64,000 nt of DNA from Bacteroidales bacterium (GCA_015060905.1 SUXQ01000011.1:1-64000); one strand, 5' to 3'; shown: positions 35,087 through 45,566, counted from the stretch's first letter. Notes: generated by a model not told the origin, from the letters alone. Translations and numbers: made by a program.

Positions 35087-36085
35087 TTATTTGAATGAGT
35101 CTGTCAGCAGTTTAATTTCGATGACAGGTGAAATTTGCTCATAGAGTATGTTGTATACTGCGTCTATGATGGGGGTGTTTATGCGATAATGTTTGTTTAT
35201 CTCCTTTATACATTTTGCTGCATAGTAACCCTCGGCAATCATTTCCATTTCTATCTGCGCGCTTTTTACGGAGTATCCTTTGCCTATCATTGTGCCGAAA
35301 ATGCGGTTACGGCTGAAGTTCGAGTAACCTGTTACAAGAAGGTCGCCCAAATACACCGAGTCGTTGATAGTGCGGCTGATAGGGTGTACTACGTTTACGA
35401 AGCGGTTCATTTCAATGACGGCGTTGGACATTATCACTGCCTGGAAATTGTCGCCGTACTTCAGTCCGTTGCATATACCTGCTGCAATGGCGTATATGTT
35501 TTTTAGTACCGAGCCATACTCGATGCCTACAACATCTTCGCTGACAGAGGTCTTTATGAAATTGTTTGCCAGTTTCTTTGCAAATTGGCTCGCATGGTCA
35601 ATGTTGCTGCAACCGACCGTAAGGTAAGAGAGACGTTCGAGCGCAACCTCCTCGGCGTGACAGGGACCTGCAATTACCGACAGATTGTCGTAGGGAACTT
35701 TGTACACTCTGTGGAAATACTCCGAGATTATAAGATTCTCGTCGGGTACAATTCCTTTGATGGCGTTTACGATGAACTTGTCGGTAATGTCCTCCTTTAA
35801 TTTCTTAAGGTGGCTCTTAATGTAGGGCGACGGTGTTACAAATACCAATATGTCCGACTCGCGAGCAACTTTGTTTATGTCCGACGAGAAGTTTATACGG
35901 TTGGTGTCGAAACGCACCGACGAAAGGTACGCCGGATTGTGACCGAGGCGTTTGAAGTCCTCGATGCGGTCGTCGCGACGTATGTACCAATTAATTTTCT
36001 CTACGTTACTTAACAGAATTTTGGCAATGGCTGTCGCCCAACTGCCGCCTCCCATTATGGCAACGGTTGCGTTGGTTAGGTCCAT
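35087..36085 (-). CDS. gpsA: Glycerol-3-phosphate dehydrogenase [NAD(P)+]
   Basis: Makes sn-glycerol-3-phosphate for phospholipids. 332 residues: NAD-binding GGGSWATAIAKILL, then VNAIKGIVPDENLI and the catalytic/substrate region (EYGSVLKNIYAIAAGICNG). Two bases separate it from lysS upstream. Confidence 0.96.
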   Translation of the reverse strand: MDLTNATVAIMGGGSWATAIAKILLSNVEKINWYIRRDDRIEDFKRLGHNPAYLSSVRFDTNRINFSSDINKVARESDILVFVTPSPYIKSHLKKLKEDITDKFIVNAIKGIVPDENLIISEYFHRVYKVPYDNLSVIAGPCHAEEVALERLSYLTVGCSNIDHASQFAKKLANNFIKTSVSEDVVGIEYGSVLKNIYAIAAGICNGLKYGDNFQAVIMSNAVIEMNRFVNVVHPISRTINDSVYLGDLLVTGYSNFSRNRIFGTMIGKGYSVKSAQIEMEMIAEGYYAAKCIKEINKHYRINTPIIDAVYNILYEQISPVIEIKLLTDSFK

Positions 36086-36087
36086 AA

Positions 36088-37815
36088 TTATGATAGTTTA
36101 TTTACCCATTCGGTTACGTCGTTTACCGATGGGGTTGTATAGTTTAGTTTGTATTTCTTGTTTATGCCGCCAATTTCTTGCTGAATCTTCTGGGCGTTGC
36201 CGTCCTTAAGGTCCGAAACAAGGTTGTAGCCGGCTTTTTGCAATACGGGTACCCACTCTTCGGGAACGCCGATGGCTGTGAATGCCGATACGGGGTCTTT
36301 GGGGATTTTTTTCTCGGGACGCATCTGCGGGAAGAACAATACTTCCTGTATTGCGGCCTGTCCGGTCATTAACATTGCGAGACGGTCCATTCCTATGCCC
36401 ATTCCCGAGGTTGGGGGCATTCCATATTCAAGCGCGCGTACAAAATCCTGGTCGATGAACATTGCTTCGTCGTCGCCCTTCTCGCTCAGACGCAACTGCT
36501 CCTGGAAACGTTCAGCTTGGTCGATGGGGTCGTTAAGCTCGCTGTATGCGTTGCACAACTCCTTGCCGTTTACCATAAGCTCGAAACGCTCGGTAAGTTC
36601 GGGATTCTCGCGGTGGCGTTTGCACAGGGGTGACATTTCTATGGGGTAGTCGGTGATGAATGTGGGCTGTATGTAGTTACCCTCGCAGAACTCGCCGAAT
36701 ATTTCGTCGATGAGCTTGCCTTTGCCCATTGTTTCATCAACTTCCATCTTTAGTTCTTTGCAGATTGCAAAAATCTCTTCCTCGCTTTTTCCGTTGAGGT
36801 CGTAGCCTGTGAATTCTTTTATTGCTTCGAGCATGGGTACGCGACGGAAGGGGGCTTTGAAGCTGATGACATTGTCGCCAACTTTTACCTCTGTTGTGCC
36901 GTTTACGTCCATTGCTATCTTTTCGAGCATCTGCTCGGTGAAGTTCATCATCCAATTGTAGTCTTTGTAGGCTACATAGATCTCCATACAGGTGAATTCG
37001 GGGTTGTGCGTACGGTCCATTCCTTCGTTGCGGAAGTTTTTGGAGAATTCGTATACTCCCTCGAATCCGCCTACTATAAGGCGTTTAAGATACAACTCGT
37101 TGGCTATGCGCAGATAGAAAGGAATATCAAGGGCATTGTGATGGGTGATGAAGGGACGCGCTGCTGCTCCGCCGGGGATTGACTGCAGCACGGGGGTCTC
37201 TACCTCCATATAGCCTCTTGAGTTGAAAAACTCGCGCATGGAGTTGTATATTTTATTGCGTTTGATAAATATCTCTTTTACGTCGTCGTTTACCACAAGG
37301 TCTACGTAACGCTGACGGTAGCGAAGCTCGGGGTCCTCGAATTTGTCGTATGCAACTCCGTCTTTGTATTTTACGATGGGAAGCGGACGGATGCTCTTCG
37401 ACAGGATTGTAAGTTCCTTGGCGTGTACTGTTATTTCGCCTGTTTGTGTGCGGAATACGAAGCCTTTGATGCCTATAAAGTCGCCAATGTCGAGCAGTCT
37501 TTTGAAAAGAATGTTGTAACCATCTTTATTCTCTTCGGGGCAGATGTCGTCGCGGGTTATATATACCTGTATGCGGCCTTTTGAGTCTTGAAGCTCTACG
37601 AATGAGGCTTTTCCCATTACTCGGCGGCTCATCATACGTCCGGCAATGCACACTTGACGGGGCTCATCCTCGTCTTTGAAATTTTCCAATATTTCTGTCG
37701 AGAATGCATTTGTGGGATATTCTGCTGCGGGGTAGGGCTCGATGCCCATATTGCGCAGTTCGTTAAGCGACTCGCGGCGGATTATCTCTTGTTCGCTTAG
37801 TTCTAATATATTCAT
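36088..37815 (-). CDS. lysS: Lysyl-tRNA synthetase, class II, with C-terminal extension
   Basis: 575 residues. OB-fold anticodon-binding domain (about 55-155, [20 protein letters not shown]) and class II catalytic core with motif 2 ([20 protein letters not shown]) and motif 3 ([14 protein letters not shown]). Most bacterial LysS proteins end soon after motif 3 at ~500 residues; here ~75 residues follow, resembling a small helix-hairpin-helix unit ([20 protein letters not shown]), as in other Bacteroidota. Between the UDP-sugar gene and gpsA in the run. Confidence 0.96.
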   Translation of the reverse strand: MNILELSEQEIIRRESLNELRNMGIEPYPAAEYPTNAFSTEILENFKDEDEPRQVCIAGRMMSRRVMGKASFVELQDSKGRIQVYITRDDICPEENKDGYNILFKRLLDIGDFIGIKGFVFRTQTGEITVHAKELTILSKSIRPLPIVKYKDGVAYDKFEDPELRYRQRYVDLVVNDDVKEIFIKRNKIYNSMREFFNSRGYMEVETPVLQSIPGGAAARPFITHHNALDIPFYLRIANELYLKRLIVGGFEGVYEFSKNFRNEGMDRTHNPEFTCMEIYVAYKDYNWMMNFTEQMLEKIAMDVNGTTEVKVGDNVISFKAPFRRVPMLEAIKEFTGYDLNGKSEEEIFAICKELKMEVDETMGKGKLIDEIFGEFCEGNYIQPTFITDYPIEMSPLCKRHRENPELTERFELMVNGKELCNAYSELNDPIDQAERFQEQLRLSEKGDDEAMFIDQDFVRALEYGMPPTSGMGIGMDRLAMLMTGQAAIQEVLFFPQMRPEKKIPKDPVSAFTAIGVPEEWVPVLQKAGYNLVSDLKDGNAQKIQQEIGGINKKYKLNYTTPSVNDVTEWVNKLS

Positions 37816-37835
37816 GGTTTTATATTGTTTTTTTG

Positions 37836-38771
37836 TTATACGATTTTTTTGAAATAGTCTATTGTACGTTGCAGGCCTTCGGTCAGTTGTATTTGGGGTT
37901 GCCAGCCATCGAGTTTCTTTTTTGCCAAAGTAATGTCTGGCTTGCGCTGACGAGGGTCGTCTTGTGGTAGCGGTTGGAAGATTATCTTCGACTTTGAGCC
38001 TGTAAGTTCGATGACTTTTTGGGCAAGTTCGAGCATGGTAAATTCTCCGGGGTTGCCGATGTTCACCGGGCCTGTAAATTCGTCGCCGGTGTTCATCATT
38101 CTTATCATTCCCTCTACAAGGTCGTCTACATATTGGAAACTGCGTGTCTGATTGCCGTCGCCGTAGATGGTAATATCTTCGCCTCGCAGGGCTTGGACTA
38201 TGAAATTGGAGACGACGCGTCCGTCGTTCATGCTCATGCGGGGGCCGTAGGTGTTGAAGATGCGTACTATTTTTATACGCAGGTTATTCTGTCTGTGATA
38301 GTCCATGAAGAGTGTCTCGGCGCAGCGTTTGCCCTCGTCGTAGCACGAGCGTATGCCTATGGGGTTTACGTTGCCCCAATAGCTTTCGACCTGTGGGTGG
38401 ATGGTGGGGTCGCCGTAAACTTCGCTGGTGGATGCTTGCAGGATTTTTGCTCGTACCTGTTTGGCGAGTCCCAGCATGTTCATGGAGCCTATTACGCAGG
38501 TTTGTATTGTTTTTACTGCGTCGTATTGGTAATGGACAGGTGATGCAGGGCATGCGAGGTTGTATATTTCGTCTACTTCGGCTGTGTAGGGCTTTGTAAT
38601 GTCGTGGCGCACAAGCTCGAAGTGGTCGTTGCTTATGAGGTGACGTATGTTGTCCTTGCTGCCTGTAAAGTAGTTGTCGAGGCATATTACATCGTTGCCT
38701 TCGTTCAAAAGGCGTTCGCATAGATGGGAACCGATGAATCCTGCTCCTCCTGTTACAAGTATTCGTTTCAT
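37836..38771 (-). CDS. UDP-glucuronate decarboxylase (UDP-xylose synthase)
   Basis: Extended short-chain dehydrogenase, 311 residues. [15 protein letters not shown] binds NAD; catalytic YxxxK is in [15 protein letters not shown]; the ...[11 protein letters not shown]... and [20 protein letters not shown] segments match UXS rather than 4-epimerases. Converts UDP-GlcA to UDP-xylose for glycans. 20 bases before lysS, 6 bases after the coiled-coil gene. Confidence 0.93.
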   Translation of the reverse strand: MKRILVTGGAGFIGSHLCERLLNEGNDVICLDNYFTGSKDNIRHLISNDHFELVRHDITKPYTAEVDEIYNLACPASPVHYQYDAVKTIQTCVIGSMNMLGLAKQVRAKILQASTSEVYGDPTIHPQVESYWGNVNPIGIRSCYDEGKRCAETLFMDYHRQNNLRIKIVRIFNTYGPRMSMNDGRVVSNFIVQALRGEDITIYGDGNQTRSFQYVDDLVEGMIRMMNTGDEFTGPVNIGNPGEFTMLELAQKVIELTGSKSKIIFQPLPQDDPRQRKPDITLAKKKLDGWQPQIQLTEGLQRTIDYFKKIV

Positions 38772-38777
38772 TTTATT

Positions 38778-39662
38778 TTATTTTTTTATTGAGAAACTTT
38801 GGCTGCCTATCATGTTGCCGTCGGCAAAGATGAATACTTTGTATGTGCCGGCTTGCAAAAATTCTTCAATGTCCCAGTATACGGTTACTGCCTGCTCTTC
38901 GCCGGTGTATTCTATATACTTTTTGATGGAGTATTTAAGCTCTTTTCCTTCGTAGGGGAATGTGTCGCTCGCGCTTTTTGCAAGTACATCTTCGTCGGGT
39001 TTGAGGATGCGCACGTAGATGGTCTTTTCGCCTGTTTCGGATGTTATATTCTTGGCGATTGTAAAGCCTATGGCAAACTTCTTGGCATCTTTTATTTTCT
39101 TTGCTGCTTTGCCGTTTTTCTTAAGCGGGGTGAAGCTGATGCCTATGGCGTCCAACTGCGAGGCGAGGGTGACTTTTTTTGTGAGGTTTTCTTTTTCCTC
39201 GGTTATTTTGTCTATCTGACGTGTGGCCTCGCTGTATCGTGCTTTTACGCGCTTGTTCTCTTTTTGCAATATTTCGTTGGCTCTGTTCAGGGAGTCTATC
39301 TGGACAACATAGCTGCGTAGCACGGCGCGTACGGTTGCAAGTTCTTTTTTCAAACGCATAATTTCGGCTGCGTCGGTTGCTTTTGTCTGGCGCAATTCTT
39401 CGAGCAGTTGCTGGGTTTTAAGCTTTTCTTGCTCCAGCTTTTCTTGCAGCGAATCGTTGGTGATGCGTATCTGCAATTCGTCATATTGGGTGGCGAAACT
39501 TGAATATTCATTTTCAAGTTCCTCTTTCTCTATGGCGAAAAGTTCCTGCATTTCTTCATTTTGCTTGCGGCTGTCCATGAGCATTATGCCCATGATGATG
39601 GCTGCTATCAGCAGTATTGCCGAGAGTGAGATAAATGCTATTTTTTGTTTGTCTAAAGTCAT
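38778..39662 (-). CDS. Single-pass membrane coiled-coil protein
   Basis: 294 residues. Membrane helix at about 8-29 ([20 protein letters not shown]), then a coiled coil to about residue 165 (many Glu/Lys/Leu/Gln heptads), then a beta-rich C-terminal domain ([20 protein letters not shown] ... [19 protein letters not shown]). Not assigned to a named family; a conserved Bacteroidota protein type. The C-terminal domain would be periplasmic. Between valS and the UDP-GlcA decarboxylase with 6-11 base gaps. Confidence 0.82.
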   Translation of the reverse strand: MTLDKQKIAFISLSAILLIAAIIMGIMLMDSRKQNEEMQELFAIEKEELENEYSSFATQYDELQIRITNDSLQEKLEQEKLKTQQLLEELRQTKATDAAEIMRLKKELATVRAVLRSYVVQIDSLNRANEILQKENKRVKARYSEATRQIDKITEEKENLTKKVTLASQLDAIGISFTPLKKNGKAAKKIKDAKKFAIGFTIAKNITSETGEKTIYVRILKPDEDVLAKSASDTFPYEGKELKYSIKKYIEYTGEEQAVTVYWDIEEFLQAGTYKVFIFADGNMIGSQSFSIKK

Positions 39663-39673
39663 TTTTCTGTTTT

Positions 39674-42424
39674 TTAGTTAGACAATTTTTGTATGTTCTC
39701 TTTGAGCATTGCTATCTTTTCGTTTGCGTCGGCCTGTTTTTTCTTTTCGGCTGCAATGATATTCTCGGGGGCTTTTCCTACAAAGTTGGGGTTGCCGAGC
39801 TTGGCTTCTACTTTTTTGAGGAAGCCTTCGAGGTATGCAAGCTCTTCTTGCAGTTTGGCAATTTCGGCATCTTTGTCGATAAGGTCGCCCAGGGGTACTG
39901 CGTACTCTGTGGTGCCTACGCGGAAAGATACTGCCGATGCGTCGGCTGTTGCAACGTAGTCGATGGATGAAAGTTCGCCCATCTTGGCGAGGATACTTTC
40001 GAGGCCTTTTATGGGGGCGTCACCAACTATCTGCAGGGCAAGCGGCGTGCGCGGAGATATATTCTTTTGTGTGCGTATGTTACGTATGTTTGTAATTACC
40101 TCTTTGCATGCTTCTACCTTGCCGATAAGTTGTTCGTCGCAGGGTGCGCACAGGTCGAGAATGCTCTGTGTCATAAGGCTTTCGCCATCTTTGCGCTCGC
40201 TTAACGACTGCCACAATTCCTCGGTGATGAAGGGCATGAAGGGGTGCAACAGACGCAACAGGTCGTTGAAGAATCCTAAGGTTGCTTCGTATGTTGTTGC
40301 GTCGATGGGGCTGCCGTATGCGGGCTTAATCATTTCCAAATACCACGCTGAGAATTCGTCCCAGAAGAGTGTGTAGACGCTCATTAGTGCCTCGCTTATG
40401 CGGTATTTGCCGAAGAGATCTTCTATTTCCGCAGCTTTATGCGAGAGGGTGGCCTTGAACCATTCGATGGCTATTGCCGAGCTTTCGGGCTGCTGTGTGT
40501 CGTTGCTTACGCTCCAGCCTTTTACCAAGCGGAAGGCGTTCCATATTTTATTGCAGAAGTTGCGTCCCTGTTCGCACAATGATTCATCGAAGAGAATGTC
40601 GTTTCCGGCGGGGGCCGAGAGCATTATACCCATGCGCACTCCGTCGGCTCCGTAACGTGCTATAAGATCGAGGGGGTCGGGGCTGTTACCCAACGACTTA
40701 CTCATCTTTCGGCCCAGCTTGTCGCGTACTATTCCTGTGAAATATACGTTGCGGAAGGGCATGTCTCCTTTATATTCGTATCCGGCCATAATCATGCGTG
40801 CCACCCAGAAGAAGATAATGTCGGGGCCTGTTACAAGGTCGCAGGTGGGGTAGTAGTAATTTATCTCTTTGTTGTCGGGATTTTGAATGCCGTCGAACAG
40901 TGAGATGGGCCACAGCCACGAACTGAACCATGTGTCGAGTGCATCTTCGTCCTGTGTAAGGTCGGCTGCGGTGATATTTTCGCGTCCGGGGAGGGCGCGG
41001 GCAAGCTCTACTGCCTGCTCAATGTTTTCTGCAACAACAAATTGCTCTTCTTGTCCCTCGCTTGCGGGTAGGAAGTATGCGGGTATGCGGTGTCCCCACC
41101 ATAGCTGACGACTGATGCACCAGTCTTGTATATTTTCGAGCCAATTTTTGTAGGTTGTCTTGTATTTTGTGGGGTAGAATTTCAGTCTGTCCTCCATCAC
41201 AGGGGGCAGTGCAATGTCTGCAAAGTGCTGCATGCTGAGGAACCACTGCATACACAGGCGTGGCTCAACGGCTGTGTCGGCGTTGCGCTCGCTGTATCCT
41301 ACTTTGTTCATGTAGTCCTCGACTTTTTCCAAAAGGCCGGCTGATTCGAGGTCTTTTGCTATCTGCTTGCGCACTTCCATGCGGTCCATGCCTATGTACA
41401 TGCCTGCTGCCTCGCTGATTGTTGCGTCGGGGTTGAAGATGTCTATTGTCTCGAGGTTGTGTTTTTTGCCCAGCATATAGTCGTTTGTGTCGTGGGCGGG
41501 GGTTACTTTCAAGCAACCTGTTCCGAATTCTATCTCTACGTAACGGTCCTCGACTACGGGGATTGAACGGCCTACGAGGGGTACAATGACTTTCTTGCCT
41601 TTGAGCCAACTGTTCTTAGGGTCTTTGGGATTGATGCACATTGCTGTGTCGCCCATGATTGTCTCGGGACGTGTGGTTGCTACCACTGCGTAGCGTCTGC
41701 CATCGGCGTCGCGGTGCAGAATCTGATGCTTCACGGTGGGGTCGAACGTTGCTTCGGGACTCAGTGTTACTGCGTCGCTCTCTTCGCCGTCGGTGCTGCC
41801 GGGTGTTTCGTCTACGTAGTATTTAAGGTAGTAGAGTTTGCTTTTCTCCTCTTTATATATTACTTCTTCGTTGCTGAGGGCTGTCTGGGCTTTGGGGTCC
41901 CAGTTTACCATGCGCAGGCCACGATAGATGAGGCCTTTGTTGTAGAGGTCGCAGAATACTTTTATGACGCTTTTGCTGCGTGTCTCGTCCATTGTGAAAG
42001 ATGTTCTTTCCCAATCGCACGATGCACCGAGCTTGCGTAGTTGCTTAAGAATTATGCCTCCATGCTCGTCGGTCCATTCCCACGCGTGTTTAAGGAACTC
42101 GTCGCGTGTGAGGTCACTCTTTTTGATACCTTGCTCGGCGAGTTTCTTTACCACTTTTGCTTCTGTAGCAATTGAAGCGTGGTCGGTACCGGGTACCCAG
42201 CAGGCGTTCTTGCCCATCATGCGGGCGTGGCGCACGAGAATATCCTGAATGGTGTTATTCAGCATGTGCCCCATGTGCAGTACTCCGGTTACGTTGGGAG
42301 GGGGGATTACTATCGTGTAGGGTTCTCTCTCGTCGGGCTCTGAGTGAAACAGATTGTGTTTCATCCAATATTCGTACCATTTTTCCTCAACTTCTGCCGG
42401 AATATATGTGCTTGCTAAACTCAT
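39674..42424 (-). CDS. valS: Valyl-tRNA synthetase
   Basis: Class I synthetase, 916 residues. HIGH motif as HMGH in [18 protein letters not shown], editing (CP1) domain, KMSKS in [18 protein letters not shown], anticodon-binding domain and a C-terminal coiled coil (about 840-916). First gene of the ten-gene minus-strand run ending at comF; divergent from mazG with overlapping promoter regions. Confidence 0.98.
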   Translation of the reverse strand: MSLASTYIPAEVEEKWYEYWMKHNLFHSEPDEREPYTIVIPPPNVTGVLHMGHMLNNTIQDILVRHARMMGKNACWVPGTDHASIATEAKVVKKLAEQGIKKSDLTRDEFLKHAWEWTDEHGGIILKQLRKLGASCDWERTSFTMDETRSKSVIKVFCDLYNKGLIYRGLRMVNWDPKAQTALSNEEVIYKEEKSKLYYLKYYVDETPGSTDGEESDAVTLSPEATFDPTVKHQILHRDADGRRYAVVATTRPETIMGDTAMCINPKDPKNSWLKGKKVIVPLVGRSIPVVEDRYVEIEFGTGCLKVTPAHDTNDYMLGKKHNLETIDIFNPDATISEAAGMYIGMDRMEVRKQIAKDLESAGLLEKVEDYMNKVGYSERNADTAVEPRLCMQWFLSMQHFADIALPPVMEDRLKFYPTKYKTTYKNWLENIQDWCISRQLWWGHRIPAYFLPASEGQEEQFVVAENIEQAVELARALPGRENITAADLTQDEDALDTWFSSWLWPISLFDGIQNPDNKEINYYYPTCDLVTGPDIIFFWVARMIMAGYEYKGDMPFRNVYFTGIVRDKLGRKMSKSLGNSPDPLDLIARYGADGVRMGIMLSAPAGNDILFDESLCEQGRNFCNKIWNAFRLVKGWSVSNDTQQPESSAIAIEWFKATLSHKAAEIEDLFGKYRISEALMSVYTLFWDEFSAWYLEMIKPAYGSPIDATTYEATLGFFNDLLRLLHPFMPFITEELWQSLSERKDGESLMTQSILDLCAPCDEQLIGKVEACKEVITNIRNIRTQKNISPRTPLALQIVGDAPIKGLESILAKMGELSSIDYVATADASAVSFRVGTTEYAVPLGDLIDKDAEIAKLQEELAYLEGFLKKVEAKLGNPNFVGKAPENIIAAEKKKQADANEKIAMLKENIQKLSN

Positions 42425-42477
42425 GTATTTTGTTTTTTAATTTGTCGTTTTATTTTTTTAGAGCTAAAAATTAACTG

Positions 42478-42513
42478 CAAAGTTAATCTATATTATTAAA
42501 TTAATTACATTTG
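42478..42513. promoter_or_regulatory. Divergent -7 elements for valS (-) and mazG (+)
   Basis: TAACTTTG on the minus strand (42478-42485) for valS and TACATTTG on the plus strand (42506-42513) for mazG. The valS leader is about 48 bases, the mazG leader about 15. Good -33 TTGs are not seen for either, possibly because the two promoters overlap. Confidence 0.55.
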
Positions 42514-42533
42514 CAGCCGAAAATTTAAGTATT

Positions 42534-43319
42534 ATGCATAGCAGAAGTGAAATTTTAGCGGCTTTTGGCCGTTTTTTGGATGTTCTTGACGAACTTCGCG
42601 AGAAGTGTCCGTGGGATAAAAAGCAGACGAATGAGAGTCTCCGTCCTAATACTATCGAGGAGGTTTATGAACTTTCCGATGCGTTGATTAACAATGATAC
42701 TCCCGATATTTGCAAGGAGTTGGGCGATGTTGCTCTGCATGTGGCATTTTATGCCAAAATTGCTTCGGAGAAGGAGCAGTTTGACCTGAAAGATGTTTTT
42801 GACCGTTTGTGCGAGAAGCTTATTTATCGTCATCCGCATGTGTTTGGCTCGGTTAAGGCCGAGACTGCGGGGGAGGTGTGCAAAAATTGGGAGGAATTGA
42901 AACTTAAGGAGAAGGATGGTAACAAAAGTTTGCTTAGTGGTGTTCCTGTGTCGTTGCCTTCGCTGATAAAGGCTTTTCGTATGCAGGAGAAGGCTGCAAA
43001 TGTTGGCTTTGACTGGGAGAATAAAGAGGATGTTTGGAGTAAGGTTGCCGAGGAGTTGCAGGAACTGCGAGCGGAATTTGAGCGTGGCGATGCTGCGGCT
43101 GCCGAGGCTGAGTTTGGCGACTTTATCTTTAGTCTGGTAAATGCGGGCCGTCTGTATAAAATTAATCCTGATAATGCGCTTGAGCTTACGAATAAGAAAT
43201 TTTACAATCGTTTTTCTTATGTGGAAAAGTGTGCTAAGGAGCAGGGAAAGAGTTTGCGAGAAATGACGCTTGGGGAAATGGATGCTTTGTGGAACGAGGC
43301 TAAAGGTAGGGGATTGTGA
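42534..43319 (+). CDS. mazG: Nucleoside triphosphate pyrophosphohydrolase MazG
   Basis: House-cleaning hydrolase of (d)NTPs to monophosphates. 261 residues with two MazG-type helical halves; the first has the metal-binding pattern EEVYELSDALINND ... ELGDVALHVAFYAKI, the second ELQELRAEFERGD ... EFGDFIFSLVNAGRL. Normal bacterial length. Followed by a terminator. Confidence 0.95.
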   Translation: MHSRSEILAAFGRFLDVLDELREKCPWDKKQTNESLRPNTIEEVYELSDALINNDTPDICKELGDVALHVAFYAKIASEKEQFDLKDVFDRLCEKLIYRHPHVFGSVKAETAGEVCKNWEELKLKEKDGNKSLLSGVPVSLPSLIKAFRMQEKAANVGFDWENKEDVWSKVAEELQELRAEFERGDAAAAEAEFGDFIFSLVNAGRLYKINPDNALELTNKKFYNRFSYVEKCAKEQGKSLREMTLGEMDALWNEAKGRGL

Positions 43320-43339
43320 TTTTTTTCCTCTTGCTTTTT

Positions 43340-43379
43340 AATTCCTCTTCTTGTTTTTTTTAGTGCAAGAGGAGGAATT
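43340..43379 (+). terminator. Terminator after mazG
   Basis: 14-base-pair stem with one mismatch (43340-43353 with 43366-43379), T-rich loop and T-rich tail. Confidence 0.78.
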
Positions 43380-43400
43380 TTATTTTTATATTACCTGTAT

Positions 43401-43460
43401 TTTTACCCCTATATGCTTATTTTCACCCCTAAATAAGCCCTTTTACCCCGTAATTATTGC
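43401..43460 (+). repeat. Three direct repeats with exact 20-base period (ACCCC elements)
   Basis: ACCCC occurs at 43405, 43425 and 43445, each preceded by TTTT or TTTC and followed by T or G plus AT-rich sequence. The array ends 28 bases before the -33 of the SGNH gene promoter, a normal place for an activator that contacts one DNA face over two helical turns. Confidence 0.72.
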
Positions 43461-43477
43461 TTGCTTCATTGTTTTTT

Positions 43478-43507
43478 TTGTCTGTGTGGCGGTTGTGAAT
43501 AATTTTG
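43478..43507 (+). promoter_or_regulatory. Promoter of the SGNH hydrolase gene
   Basis: TTG (43478-43480), 19-base spacer, TAATTTTG (43500-43507): full consensus. Transcript start near 43513, leader of about 14 bases. Confidence 0.8.
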
Positions 43508-43526
43508 CCTTACGAATTTAAAAATA

Positions 43527-44258
43527 ATGATTAACTGTATGAATACCGGGTTTAGAAGTGTGTGCTGCTTTGGAGATTCTGTGATGAAAGGTATTGTTGT
43601 CGATAAGGAAAATTCTCCTGTCGATGGTATTAAATATAAGATTAGTGATATGGGCTTTGCGGCTCGTTGCCGTCGGACGTTGGGTATAGAGGTCGAGAAT
43701 TTTGCTCGTTTCGGAGGAATGGTTACGCACGGAATGAAGTTTGTGAACAGATATGCGGATAGGATAAAATCGGCGGATTTTGTGCTTTTCGATTATGGTG
43801 GGAATGATTGCGATTATAATTGGGCGGAAATTTCCCGCTCGCCCGAGGATGTTCATCTGCCGAATGTGCCTGTTGAACTGTTCAGCGAGAAGTATAGGGA
43901 GCTTATAGAGACGGTGAAGGCTATGGGGGCACGTCCTGTGCTTCTTTCGTTGCCGGTGCTGGACCCTGAGCGTTATTTCCGTTTTTTGTCGCGGGGGTTG
44001 AATGGCGATAATATTCTTAAGTGGTTGCATGGCTCGGTGTTGAACATTGACCGTTGGCACGAGCGTTACAATATGGAGGTTATGCGTTTGGGGGTGCTTA
44101 CGCGCACTCCGGTAATTGATATTACTTCGGTTTTTCTGGAACGCAGAAATTATTTTGATTATTTGTGCGAGGATGGTATTCATCCTAATGAGGCGGGGCA
44201 TAAGCTTATTGAGGAGGCTATTGTTTCTTATCTTCGCCGCGAGAAGATGATTGCTTAG
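43527..44258 (+). CDS. SGNH/GDSL-family hydrolase
   Basis: Esterase/acetyl-hydrolase fold, 243 residues, no signal peptide. Block I CFGDSVMKG (nucleophile Ser), block III DYGGNDCDYNW (GxND), block V DGIHPNEAGH (catalytic Asp/His). Substrate not deducible; carbohydrate esters are common for the family. The antisense strand has a similar-length open frame, but only this strand carries catalytic blocks. Next gene is a membrane acyltransferase with its own promoter. Confidence 0.9.
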   Translation: MINCMNTGFRSVCCFGDSVMKGIVVDKENSPVDGIKYKISDMGFAARCRRTLGIEVENFARFGGMVTHGMKFVNRYADRIKSADFVLFDYGGNDCDYNWAEISRSPEDVHLPNVPVELFSEKYRELIETVKAMGARPVLLSLPVLDPERYFRFLSRGLNGDNILKWLHGSVLNIDRWHERYNMEVMRLGVLTRTPVIDITSVFLERRNYFDYLCEDGIHPNEAGHKLIEEAIVSYLRREKMIA

Positions 44259-44293
44259 TATTTTTACGCTCGTTTTTTTTGTTAAATTATATT

Positions 44294-44331
44294 GTGCGGT
44301 ATATATTTGCGGTGGCAAATATATACTGCAC
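44294..44331. promoter_or_regulatory. 17-base-arm inverted repeat before the acyltransferase promoter
   Basis: Arms 44294-44310 and 44315-44331 pair with one mismatch, loop GGTG. It immediately precedes the -33 TTG of the acyltransferase promoter. Without a T-run it is more like an operator than a terminator, though it is also the only hairpin after the SGNH gene. Confidence 0.6.
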
Positions 44332-44362
44332 TTGATGTAAAATATGGGGTGTTGTATTTTTG
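44332..44362 (+). promoter_or_regulatory. Promoter of the acyltransferase gene
   Basis: TTG (44332-44334), 20-base spacer, TATTTTTG (44355-44362). Leader of about 45 bases to the ATG at 44413. Confidence 0.72.
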
Positions 44363-44412
44363 CTTGTTTGTGACTGTTATGTGATATTTATTTACAAATG
44401 CAATTTTTTACG

Positions 44413-45501
44413 ATGAAACGTGTTGTTTTTATTGATTATGTTCGTGTATTTGCTTGCTTCCTTGTGATGCTTGTTCACGCGAGCGAGAATTTTTATGGTG
44501 CGGAGTGCTCTACGGACATGGCCGGTCCCCAATCTTTCTTGGCGAACGAGGCTGATCGTTTGTGGGTGTCGGTGTATGATGGCTTTTCGCGTATGGCTGT
44601 GCCTCTTTTTATGATTGTGTCGGCTTATTTGTTGGTGCCGATGAAAAAGGGGCTGACGTCGTGGCAGTTTTATGCGCGTCGTTTCGCGCGTATTGTGCCT
44701 CCGTTCCTTGTTTTTATGATTTTATATAGTACGCTGCCTCTGTTGTGGGGACAGATTGATGCTGCTACTTCTATGAAGGATCTTTCGCGTCTGTTGCTCA
44801 ATTTTCCTACAATTGGGGGGCATCTGTGGTTTATTTATCCGCTGATTAGTCTTTATCTGTTTATTCCGATTATTTCGCCGTGGCTCGAGAGGGCTTCGGC
44901 GCGTGAGGAGCGTTTCTTTATCGGGCTTTTCTTGCTATCGACCTGTATTCCTTTCCTTAACCGCTGGTGTGGCGAGGTGTGGGGGCAGTGTTTCTGGAAC
45001 GAGTTTCATATGTTGTGGTATTTTTCGGGATTCTTGGGGTATCTGGTGCTTGCTCATTATATTCGTGTGCATCTTGCGTGGAGCCGTAAGAAGCGTTTCA
45101 CAGTGGGATTGATTGCGATGCTTGTAGGTGCTTTTCTGACTATTTATTCGTTCTATACTCAGGCTGTTCCGGGGGTTGTTCACTCGACGCCTGTGATTGA
45201 ACTTGGATGGGCTTTCTGTACTATTAACTGTGTGGTGCTGACGGCGGGTACTTTCTTGATGTTCACTTGTATAGAAAAGGTGAGTGCGCCGGCTGTTGTT
45301 ACGGATATGTCTAAAATGAGCTACGGAATGTATTTGATGCACATCTTTTGGTTGGGTGTGTGGGTTACGCTGTTCAAGCATACGTTGGCTTTGCCTACGG
45401 TGGCTGCAATTCCGGCTATTGCTGTTGCGACATTTGTCAGTTGTTATCTGACGACAAAAATTATTTCGTTTATTCCGGGCAGTAAGTATATTATCGGATA
45501 A
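44413..45501 (+). CDS. Membrane acyltransferase (acyltransferase-3 family)
   Basis: 362 residues with about ten hydrophobic helices. The start RVVFIDYVRVFACFLVMLVH with the conserved Arg/His and LWFIYPLISLYLFIPIISPW are typical of acyltransferase-3 (OafA/WecH-like) proteins that add acetyl or other acyl groups to surface glycans. The ATG at 44413 is preferred over 44398 because the family N-terminus begins there. Its neighbour is an SGNH hydrolase, a fold often paired with this enzyme class, but the genes have separate promoters. Confidence 0.9.
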   Translation: MKRVVFIDYVRVFACFLVMLVHASENFYGAECSTDMAGPQSFLANEADRLWVSVYDGFSRMAVPLFMIVSAYLLVPMKKGLTSWQFYARRFARIVPPFLVFMILYSTLPLLWGQIDAATSMKDLSRLLLNFPTIGGHLWFIYPLISLYLFIPIISPWLERASAREERFFIGLFLLSTCIPFLNRWCGEVWGQCFWNEFHMLWYFSGFLGYLVLAHYIRVHLAWSRKKRFTVGLIAMLVGAFLTIYSFYTQAVPGVVHSTPVIELGWAFCTINCVVLTAGTFLMFTCIEKVSAPAVVTDMSKMSYGMYLMHIFWLGVWVTLFKHTLALPTVAAIPAIAVATFVSCYLTTKIISFIPGSKYIIG

Positions 45502-45566
45502 TATCTCTTTGATATTCAATAATTTGCTTTTTGATATACTTTGAAAAGTGATTAAAAAGATATAAA

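Noticed and set aside
43518-44318. 266-codon open frame on the minus strand opposite the SGNH hydrolase
   Set aside because: Basic, Ile/Asn/His-rich composition with no motifs; the plus strand has all SGNH catalytic blocks and a consensus promoter.
29700-44330. Shared 12-mer ATATACTGCACT at about 29700 and 44321, both near promoters
   Set aside because: Many 12-mers repeat by chance in 64 kb and flanking bases differ.
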